A stretch of DNA of 64,000 nt, taken from positions 100,964,829-101,028,828 of the forward strand of contig NC_030677.2 in assembly GCF_000004195.4 (NCBI RefSeq). The letters run 5' to 3'. The position numbers and the translations under genes are program-made. Below the pieces are notes generated by a model. That model did no database searches, had not been told where the DNA came from, and was given only the letters and a program-made list of their open reading frames with translations. The stretch is from Xenopus tropicalis (taxonomy: Eukaryota; Chordata; Amphibia; Anura; Pipidae). Below, piece by piece: positions 37,166-47,800 of the stretch. Positions within the stretch are counted from its first letter, which is position 1. Each line of letters starts with the position of its first letter.

Positions 37166-37578
37166 AGGGAAACGAAAGGCAAAATCACTTGGGGGTGCCA
37201 AAATGTTAGGCACCCCCAAGTGACTTTAACCGCTTACCTCGTACCCCGGGCTGGTGCCCCTGTTAGGAGAAAACAGCACCAGCCCGGGGCACCTGGAGCG
37301 GATTGCTTCCTTCTTCCGGCTTCCGTTGCTGGAATGCCAGCGGTGGGCGCATGCGCAGTAGAGTGAAAAGCCGACTTTAATGTTAAAGTTTGGCTTTTCA
37401 CTCTACTGCGCATGCGCGCGCAGCGAATCAGGAAGAAGGAAGCGCCGGCAGCTACCCCGGGCTGGTGCTGTTCTCTCCTCACAGGGGCACCAGCCCGGGG
37501 TAAAAGGTAGGTGGTCAAAGTCACTTGGGGGTGCCTAACATTTTGGCACCCCCAAGTGACTTTGACTTTCTTTTTCCT
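37166..37578. mobile_element. T2-type MITE, TTAA-flanked, long GC-rich inverted arms
   Basis: TTAA at 37162-37165 and 37579-37582. Ends AGGGAAACGAAAGGC and an inverse AGGAAAAAG form. Each arm itself contains hairpins: 'acttgggggtgcc' and complement, and 'accccgggctggtgcc'. The centre is 'gccgactttaatgttaaagt' between two 'cactctactgcgcatgcg' arms. Strongly fold-back DNA. Confidence 0.9.
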
Positions 37579-37582
37579 TTAA

Positions 37583-38005
37583 AGTACATGTAAACTCTAC
37601 ATTTCCTACCCTGTTTAAAGGTTGGGCACCCAAACTGCATCATTTATACTGCATGTTCTCTTTGTTCCCCAGCACCATAACATTTTTTTGAAAACAAATG
37701 GCAGCTTTCACCCTGAAGCCATTTTCCTGCTCACACATAAATACGTTTTTCAGCAGACTGCACAGCTGGAGCAGAGTTTTATGGAAACCAGTGATGCCAT
37801 CTCTTCATGGGTTATTAGACTGGAGGGTGTGTTTAGTGACTTGAGTTGAGTAGAACTGAGTGTGCTCAGAAGCCAACAGCCAGAGTCAATTCCTGAGGGA
37901 AGGGGCAGAGTGGGTCAGAGGAAGAGATGTATTCCCAAGTGTATTTAAATGTTTCAAAGAGGCTGTTCATTAAATACATTTTTTGTGGCGGGGTTTACAT
38001 GTCCT
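37583..38005. mobile_element. second TTAA-flanked MITE, abutting the first
   Basis: Begins AGTACATGTAAACTC directly after the shared TTAA (37579-37582). It ends GGGTTTACATGTCC before TTAA 38006-38009. Ends are inverted (acatgtaaac / gtttacatgt). Confidence 0.85.
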
Positions 38006-38009
38006 TTAA

Positions 38010-38189
38010 AGGTGAAGGAAAGTCATTTTGGCATTTTACTGCCAATAGATTCACCACATTCGTGCCACACTATATTTATTTTGCTGAAAGCATTACCATA
38101 CCTGGGTAAACAGCCCTAGAAGCTTTCTCCGTTTGTTTAAGATAGCAGCTGCCATTTTAATTAACTTCCTTGCAAGTAACTAATCATGA
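38010..38189 (+). mobile_element. third T2-type MITE, left half
   Basis: After TTAA (38006-38009) the sequence AGGTGAAGGAAAGTC plus 'actgccaatagattcaccac' and 'taaacagccctagaagc' is a familiar Xenopus T2 MITE. It is cut off at about 38190 by the hAT-type fragment. Confidence 0.75.
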
Positions 38190-38365
38190 CAAGGTTTACT
38201 ACCAAATAAAGCCCCCTGTAAGCTGATAGTGTGCATAGAGGCTGCCTAATAGCCAATCTTAGCCCTTATTTGGCACCTCTATGAACTTTTATGATACTTG
38301 TGTTGCTCTCCAAGTCTTTTTACATTTGACTGTGGCTCACGAGTAAGAAAGGTTGGGGATCCCTG
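38190..38365 (+). mobile_element. hAT-type MITE, 3' part only
   Basis: Co-linear with 3260-3437 (aaataaagcccc, gtgtgcatagaggct, ggttggggatccctg). About 130 bp at its left end are missing. Confidence 0.85.
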
Positions 38366-38568
38366 GTGTAAGGTAAGTGTAGCCAGCAAAATATAGCATA
38401 ACATATAAGAAACTTTGAACGAAATAAATAGTGGTGCTTCATTTTCACAGGCATCTGGGTCATTATGAGCTTTCTAGGTTCCTTTGGTTAAAGTGCTGAA
38501 ATACAGTGTTAGTTTCCTTATTACAATGTAAAGTCACGTCCATATTAGGCTTGCATTTACTATTTTTA

Positions 38569-38746
38569 AGAGGAAGCTCTTTAATCCCATTTCCTCATAT
38601 TTACCCATTCCCCATGGGGCAATAGATAAGGGTTTGCAACATGAGGAACTTAAAGTCACAAGTCCTTATAACACTGTTGTGAGTTGAGAGTCTAGCGTTC
38701 TATATTGATTATACAGAAGAGAGGCACTTAGTGGAGCACTTACAAG
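38569..38746 (+). promoter_or_regulatory. candidate prss57 proximal promoter with two GAGGAA (ETS/PU.1-like) cores
   Basis: AGAGGAAG lies at 38569-38576, and its reverse-strand counterpart (TTCCTC) at 38591-38596. Both are about 150-180 bp before the ATG. A weak TATA-like stretch (ctatattg) lies near 38699-38706, roughly 45 bp before the ATG. GAGGAA cores bound by PU.1 drive other myeloid granule-protease promoters. Binding here is inference, and such motifs are short. Confidence 0.3.
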
Positions 38747-38801
38747 ATGATGATGCATCTGGTTCTTCTGACTGCAGCACTGTTCAGTCTACCATCCTCA
38801 G
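38747..38801 (+). CDS. prss57: prss57 coding exon 1 (signal peptide)
   Basis: Three consecutive ATG codons (38747, 38750, 38753) open a short hydrophobic leader rich in Leu and Ala, ending in PSS. The exon stops after the first base of a Glu codon at a GT donor (38802-38803), so intron 1 is phase 1. No in-frame upstream ATG was chosen because the leader already has a normal length. Any of the three Met codons could initiate. I took the first. The exon is assigned by its phase match to exon 2 and its signal-peptide character. Confidence 0.8.
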
Positions 38802-41800
38802 GTATTATCATTTTTATGCTTTATTACTGCACAAAATGTGCTCTTTAGAGACAACTGGCCACACACATATCACACACATATTGGGCTCTAGCAGAGCAGT
38901 AGTTGTAGATGAGGAGAGCTGGAGATAACACATATAGCAGTACAAGATGGCAGCAGTCCTAATAATTGGTAAAACCCTAACACCCAACATGTGGCTCCTC
39001 AGCTTATATGAAAGAATAATCATCTGAGGAGCCACATGTTGGGCAATGGATAAATGCTTTTGTGGGAGACAGCACTATTCCTCATCAAGTATACGAGGCA
39101 AAGTGATTTTGAATAGATAGCTACATTTTTAAAAAGGCCAAAACAAGATTTCCAGGTTGCTTTGTAAAAAAGTGTCTCTTCATGTAAAGAGGGTATCTAA
39201 TGAATTGCTGCAGTACTGGAGTAGTCTCTTAGGGGGTTGCATTAAAGGGGGTATGAGATAAGGGCTGAGAAATATATATCCAAAAACAATTGCATAGGTG
39301 TTTTTGTCATGTTAAGCAAATATTTTTAACTATGATGTGCCATTCAGTTTCAGTTTTGTACCTTAAATTTGACAACCTTATAACCTCCTATGGACTCCTA
39401 AACCTAAATAAACAGGTTTAGGCTGCCTGACTTTGATCTCTCCTGACCCATTTCATAGGTCATATTAGAAAAGGATGGTAGCCTCAGCCAGACCATACAG
39501 AGGAATGAAGTGTAAACTTTTCAGACCTGAGACCATGATATGCTATATAATGAAAAGCCATAAACCTGAACTAATATGCTTATAGTATTAAGGGAGATTT
39601 AGGAAAGCAGCTACAAGTGCAGTTGCGCTAGTAGGATATAAATGTTGTGCTTATTGACAATATTCATTAAAAGGTATTGCAAGTGTAACCTCTATTTCAG
39701 CTCAATAGCTGCCTTCCCAGACTAGTACCAGTAGAACATGGGTTACACTGTACTCTCTTACCCAGAATGGGCCTTTGCTAAGAGGAAGAGGAAGGCGAGG
39801 GTGTTGAGCAACTACACCTCTCTTGCTGCTATGCAGAAAATTGAAAACAGAGGGCGCCAGAGGTTCTTGCAAATAACAAAGTAATAAGTATTTATTGAAC
39901 ATCCACAGGGTTTACTCACAATACAGCTTCAGAGGCCAGTGGTACATGCAACACATACCGAGTGTATATTCAGACTAACACTCTCCTGCGGGCAGACTGG
40001 CAGGAATCTCCCTTCACCTCTGCGACACACCCTGCAGTGGGTCCCTCAGGGAATTCTCTATCCTGATTCCCTATTCACTTGGATCCCTACACTACAGGCA
40101 ATATGGCCTGGGAGAGATATCTCCAGAAAAACTGCAAATCCTATGCAGGAGCTCAGTGCTGCTCATTCTAGCTCAACCCTAACTACCTTACACCCATAGA
40201 GTGTACTATAAAGGGAGCTACACCTGCCACTATCTAATGCCTCATTCACGGGGCCCTGTTCCCCGACTTCACTGGGCCTGGGCCCATGCCCTGGGCTCTC
40301 AGCACACATCCACCTTGTCCCTAAGGTGGAAGCAAACAGACAGGAAGGTGCCACTCCTCTCCCCACACTATACCAAAGTCAGGCAGGATGTGGTCACTAT
40401 ACCTTCTAATCAATAGCACACATATGTTAATGAACTCACTTAGATACATTCCCTTCTGCCCAGCAACTAAGGGAACTGAACCTGTAGGGATTTAAAGCCA
40501 TAGGGACCATTTAACCCTATGGGTCCCTACACAAGCTAAACATACTCCTTGCACTTCCAAGCGTTATTGTGTCTGTCTGACTCTTCTGCTGAATTATGAG
40601 CAAGTTTGTCTGTTAACACTGGATGGAGATACCACTACCCTAAATGTGGCAGTATTTCCAGGCTTCCCACAGTTAGTTATGTCAATAGGTCAGTAGACAG
40701 CAGAACCAGAGAAATTCTTATTTAATACTAAGCACCAGAACTGATGCAATTCCAACTGCCAAAATGTTATTCGCAACTTGTACCATACTCGTGCGCATAG
40801 CATTCATTTTGAAACAGGTAAAGTTTGAAGAGGCACTCCCTGCAGTTACACCACATTATCTAATGAAAAAATCGCAATTTGTGTCCACAATGGCACTTTG
40901 CACACTGCATTAGCATTCAGGCCTGGACTGGCAATCTGTGGATTCTGGTAAATGCCAGAGGGGCTGCTGTAAGGCTGTAAGATGCCACATAGACACTATA
41001 TAATGGGCAGGTGTTTTAGGCTTCTGTGTACTTGAAATGCCAGCCCCTCTATTTTGAATCTCAGTTGGGACCGGCTAAAGCTGGCCATACACGAGCAGAT
41101 CCGCTCGCTTGGCGATGTCGCCAAGCGAGCGGATCTTCCCCCGATATCCCCACCTACGGGTGGGCGATATCGGGGACCATTTAGGTAAAAAAAATAATAA
41201 TCCGATCGTTTGGCCCTGGGGCCAGACGATCGGATTATGTGGGCGGCAATGGGGCAGTCGGATCGGGGACCGCATCAACGAGCCGATGCGGTCCCCGATC
41301 CGACCAGATTTTCTAACCTGGCCGATCGAGATTTCAGGCCAGATATCGGTCGGCCAGGCCGATCTGCTCTCCCCATACACGGGCCGATTAGCTGCCGAAT
41401 CGGTCCAAGGGACCGATATCGGCAGCTATAGTCGGCCCGTGTATGGCCACCTTTACGGTCACTAATCCTTTTTTTCACATAGAATCAGAACAATAAACTA
41501 GCTATATAGCAGGTCAAAGATATAAAAGAGAAAACATGGATATAATATAGTGTTCACTCCTCCAGCTAGGCTAAGATAGGATTAACTAGGGCACATAATG
41601 CTGAGGCTAATTCAAACAGGTAGGTGAGATCTGCACTGGTGCAGAGGCGTCATAATTGGCAGTTGCTTCAGACAATTTATCATTATTCAAAGTCTATGCA
41701 ACAGAGAATGTCCTACCCCTTAGAGCTATACTACATAGCAGAAAGCACATTCTGCATAAAGAATTGTCAGATAAAGACTGATTAAAAACATTTTTTTAAA

Positions 41801-44800
41801 TAAACTGCATAACCTGGGAATTTCAGCTTAGCATCTAATGATATTAGCCTGTAATTACAGCAAGAGATCACACACACTCATACAGCGAATTATTACAGTA
41901 CTAAAGTTTCTTAACTTTGCTGTTTATTACAGCACAATATAAAGCCATATACTGTATATATATATAGTATACAGAGAGGAGCACACCCTATCCAAGTGCA
42001 AATGCCCTTTGTGCAGGTAAAAAAAAAAAATATAATAGAAAGAGTGCCATACACACAGGGACTTGATACTAAAGTATTGAAAAATTTTTTCAATAAAAAC
42101 ACTTTTTCTTTTGTATCAAGTCCCTGTGTGTGTGGCACTCTTTCTATATATATGTAAAACTTGAAAAATTGACAATGAACAGAATGAAATAAGAATAAAT
42201 CACAACTGAAGGTCAGATTCTTATAAGCATGAAGTTATATTAAAGAGTACTGAAATGGATTGGATGGAATACCTTCAAGAGAGAAGTAGCAGTATGTAGA
42301 AATTGATAGCAAAATTTAGTAGTAAATTGAGTAGTAGATTCTTATTATACAGACAGAGAACAGTAGATGTAACATAGTTCTCTTTAGAGTTTACTTGTAA
42401 TATTGATGTATAAATATTACAACTTATATATTGGTACAAGTATCGGCCCTGTTATCTAAAGTGCTTGGGACCTGGGGATCTTTCCATAATTTGTATCTCC
42501 ATACTATAAGCCTACTAAAAAAATAATTTAAACATTAAATAAACCCAATATGATTGTTTTGCCTCCAATAAGGATTAATTATATCTTAGTTGGGATCAAG
42601 TACAAGGTACTGTTTTATTATTACAGAGAAAAATATATCATTTTTAAAAATTAGAATTATTTGCTTATAATGGAATCTATTGGAGATGACCTTCCCGTAA
42701 TTCGGAACTTTTTGATAACTAGTTCCTATCCCATACATATATAATGCTGGTGATATACTTGTATCTGTTACTTTTATTTTAGTTTAAATTACTGTGGCTT
42801 TTCTTTTATTTATTTCTGCAGAGACATATCGCATTGTAGGGGGGCATGAAGCTAAGCCCCATTCCAGGCCCTACATGGTGTCACTGCAGAGACAGGATAA
42901 ATCTCATTTCTGCGGAGGAACACTTATCCATCCCAAGTGGGTCCTTACAGCAGCACACTGCCAGGAAGGCTGGTGAGAGAAAATGTTCTAAATGTTCTAC
43001 CTGAATGCAGTGCTAGTATTTCACTTAAAATCCAGGTCTGAACAGTGTTGAATCATACTTTGAAATAAAGGGATCAGTGAGGTGTTAGGGATACCGTGGC
43101 TCACATTAAGGGGTAGGAAGGAGACTGGTAAAGAGGAATGTAGCATTGTACTAATGTGATATTTTGCTCAAATAGCAAGAGTTTGCTCTCACTTAAATCT
43201 TCCTCCTCACTAACATCCCCTAGACTAGGACCTACTTTACCTCCAACTCTACAATAAAATGGTCCTGAAGATATATATAAAACAGCACAGAATACTGGGA
43301 ACATCAAGTGACTTTCATCCATCTTTGCACTTCTGTCGACAGTAAAATAATTTTTTTCCCTTGGTAAACTTTGCTGTAATGAGTTATTTCTTGCAGAAGT
43401 ATCAAAAACTTAAGTTTGCTGTGGAAGTGGAGAACATTATGATGTTTCCCAACTTAAAATGTTTAGATTTCAAGTAAATAAAATATGAATGTGCCAGTGC
43501 ATACTCTTTTAAATATAGAAGGATTGTGCTTAAAAAAGTTGATTTATTAAAAATGTTCCCCAAAACCATACTAGTCCCACCCATCTGTTCCACTTCCTAC
43601 TGCCTCTTTTCCCAGGCCTCTTTCCCAGCAAACTGCACTGTAATATAGGAACCAATCAACAAAGTAAGCTTAGTTACTCATACACTGGTAGAAAATGGTT
43701 CCAAATCAGCAAGTAATCAGCCTATTTACCAGAGAATGGGTTGCTGAGGTGATCCTTGGCAGACAGCCCTGCACTGGTCAACCTGTGTTATTGGATTGCT
43801 TTGCCCAGGGTCCAGATGAGGAGATCAATCGACTTGGACCATTACATCAGTAAAACTGAGCAAAAATCAATTATTTTGGTTCTAACTAATCCTACTTAGA
43901 TCCAATCAGCTTAAACTTTGGACACTGAGACTGATTGTCTCAATATATATGTCTATAGGCTATACTCATTAATAGGATTGCATACTACCTGGTGGTATTG
44001 CTGTTCCACCTCTAATATACTGTTACACGATTTGTTCATTTTCAGCTAGCTATTCTTCCTAGAGATCTAAACCCAAAAATGAATTGCTGTAGTGTACAGT
44101 GGTCCTCTGAGCAAATTAGCAATTAGCATCATTTTTTTTATTTTTATTGGTCCCTAAAATATTAGCATGTTTAGACTGCTAATACCAGACTCTCTTTGAA
44201 GGTGTGGGTATATGTGTACCTCACTGTCTATGTACTTGGGTGCACCTCCTGGGTACTCCTAGGAGGTTGCTAACTCTCTGACTCTGTTGAGCCATGTTTG
44301 GTATCTGGCAGTCTAAAACTGCTAATATCTCAGAAACTGATAAAAATAGACAAATTATATCATCTGCAGTGCTCAGAGAATCACCATGCATGTATACATA
44401 CATGTTTTTGGGTTTAGAAAAGGGATGCACCAAATCCAGGATTTGGTTTATTTGGAATTTATTTCTGAATTCTAATTAGCATATGCTAATTCGGATTTGG
44501 AAGGGTTAAATGTCACCGCATGAGCATGGAAGTGGAAAATTTTTCACTGCGCGCTATGCACACGGCAACATTTCACTCTTCAGTATTTGGCTGAATCCCT
44601 TACCATGGATTTGGGGGTTCAGCTGAACCCAAAAAACTGGATTCAGTGCATCCCTAGTTTCCAACCCCTTCCCACTGGGGGAAGCCCCTACGCCAAAACA
44701 CGTACATCAACAGTATCACATGACTGCCCATAAACAAAGAATAAATCTAGCAATATAGCTACAAGTAAATGCTATAAAGTAATTAGCTCATTAGTTAGTT

Positions 44801-47800
44801 TTCTTTAGAAAGAAAAGTTGTACAGAACATTCCTTTTTTTAAACTTAAAAACTATAATTCCATACATTGCTTCAGTAATAGTTTTTTGTCTCTGTGGCAG
44901 GTCAATGGATTTAACACGAGTAGTTCTTGGCGCGCATTGGCTGTATTGGTCAGACAGACCAGTCCAGGTGTTCAGAACACTTAAATTCGTACAGCATCCA
45001 CAATTCAACCCCCAAACCTTCCAAAGTGATTTACTTTTGCTTAAGGTAAGCAAGGAAAAACATCAAGAAGTTTTTTTTAAGGCACCATATACAGGTTACA
45101 CCATGTAGTACCTGATAGGGGATAATAATAATAGAGCTTTGGAGGGATGTGATATCTGTTTAGTGATCTTCCCAAATAACAAGGGAAAGCTAAAAATAAT
45201 GATATCTTTGGTTTGCTTTCCCCTAGCTAGGTTACATTTTCTACCGAGCACTGATTTGTAGGTTTGTATGTGGGAGAGAAAATGCACTAATTTAAAGAAT
45301 AGTTAACATGATGTAAAGAGACTAAGGGGCAGATTTACTAATCCACGAATCCGAATCCCGACAGGGAAAAAATCACATTGGAAATGAAAATTTTGCGACT
45401 TTTTGGTCGCCCTCTGGATTTTTTGTATTTGTTGCAACTTTTTCAGCGCCGTCGGGACTTTATCGTATTTTGCGTGACTATTTCGTTGCTATCTCGATTT
45501 TTTCGTATTGAGAGGTAGTAAACAGCGGAAAAACCAATCCGATTTTTTCGCGACGGTGGCGAAAAAGTTGCGGAAAATAGACGAAAAAGTCACAACGGCG
45601 ACGAAAAAGTCACAACGGCGACGAAAAAGTCGCAAAATACCAATCATTGCGAAAAAACGCATTTGGACACCTTCGGACTGTTCGTGGATTAGTAAATCTG
45701 CCCCTAAGGGTAAGAACCCACGGAGCGGTTGAGTTGCCTGCGATAGGTTTTCCACCTGCAACAACAGGAGTAGCCAGTGGAAAGCCCTTTGCTTCATTGC
45801 TGCATTGCTTCAGTAATCCGAAGCCGTGAAAAGTTTCCTCCTGCAGGCAACTTCAGAAAAAGAAGCAATGCAAAGGGCTTCCCACTGGCGACTCCTATTG
45901 TTGCCATTGCAAGCAATCTATCGCGGGTGACTCAACTGCTCCGTGGGTTTTTACCTTAAAGGTGGCCATACACGTTCAGATTTTAGTTTTCTTCCAACGA
46001 ACATTTGGATATCGATCATACATTTGTATGCAATGACCCAAAACTAACATTCAGACTGAAATTGTAGGATAAAGCCCTAAAAATAACAAATCGGAGGATG
46101 TTCCGAACATAAAATAGTTGGCAGGCACCAATCGTATGAAAGTGACTTCCTGGAAATGCATTGTAGGTCCCCCAAGGATATTGTCAGATACACAAGCAGA
46201 TTTTTTTAATATGTGACCAAAATTTTCTAACCTGGTCATGGTATGAAAATTATTGGGAAAATAATTCCGAGCCCACACACCACACCATCCAAGATTTTAT
46301 TGGTGTGTATGACTAACTTTAAACATCCCTGCAATGTCATGGGTCAGGGTTATTAGATTTTCAGGTAAACAGGTAATTGCATTCAGTATGATAATGTATT
46401 TATTTTTAAATATTACACTATAGGCTACCTCTAGCTACAGTATATACAATGGTATTTGTAGCTGTGCACTTGGTGTATGCCTATTAAATAAAATATAAAA
46501 TAGATAAGTCAATCAAATCTAACCCTTCCAGGCTGTCCAAAATGAAACTTTTCTTACTGAATCAAATACTGTTGATTGTTTATCAGAATGTTTATCAGAA
46601 TTACATTCTTGGGCTAATGTCCCACGTAGAGATTAGTCGCCCGTGATAGATCTCTGCTACAGTGGGTGACTAATTTCCCGAAATGCCTATGCATCGCTTC
46701 GGCTATCCGAAGTCACACAAAGTTGTCTACAGGAGGAACTCTACCAATGTGTTATTGTGTAATCATATAATTAACAGACTAGGTAGTTTTCTTTGCCCTT
46801 ATTTTTGTTCAGGATGTTTTTGCAGGGAGATCTTTATTGGAACCAGCACATTAGCTGTCTCCAAAAAGCTAAAAATATACTACAGAACTATTCAATCAGA
46901 GTCAAGGAATGCTTAGTTTCATTCTCAGCAGGTTTGAATAAGGACACAGCTATAAGACGTTCTATACCATTAGCTAAGGTAGCAGGCAGCATGTGCCACA
47001 GCTAGGAAGTAAAGCGTTAGGGACCATTAAAGTTATCCCAGATTTTCCTTTTATTTAATCTTACTTTTTTATTAGTTTTTACAATTATGTAAACATGTTG
47101 GAGCTTCCTGTATGAATCTTCTTTCCAAAATATTTCTTGGAATTGCCATTTTTTATATTCTATATTACTGCTACATTCTCTCTAAAGCTGGGAAATGTTT
47201 GGAACTTTCAGTTTTTTCCAATTTCTAGCACTTAAAAGTCTGACTATATTTGATAATTGAAAATTTACTATTTCTAGAGCTTTGTTAGGAATTTTGTCAT
47301 AAATGTTTAATAACCCCACTTCCGGAGATAAAACAAAAGGGCTGATTCACTAAAGTGCGATAAAACATGCGCTATTTATAGTGCGCGTTAAAATTTTTAT
47401 CGCGTCTAAATTTTCGCGACTTATCGCACGATTCACTATAAGCATACTTGCGCTAATTTACGCGCGATATTGCATGTGTTATTTAACTCGCAAAGACTAT
47501 TTTCGTTCGGTATTTGACGGTACATGCGCTAATTAACGCCCACGTATAGTCACCGCAAATAGATAGTAGCCGCATATGAATTGTTGCCACATATATATGG
47601 TAGCATATAAATGGTAGCATATAATTAGTAGCTGCTTATAAATCGTAACTGCTAGTGATGAGCGAATCTGTTCCATTTATCTTTAGCGAAAAATTCGTCA
47701 AAAAAATTGTTGCCCCGACTATTTATATGCGGCTACAATTGGTGAAATGTTTTGCCAGGCATGGATTCGCGGCAAATTTGTGGACGTGCGCCGAATTTTT

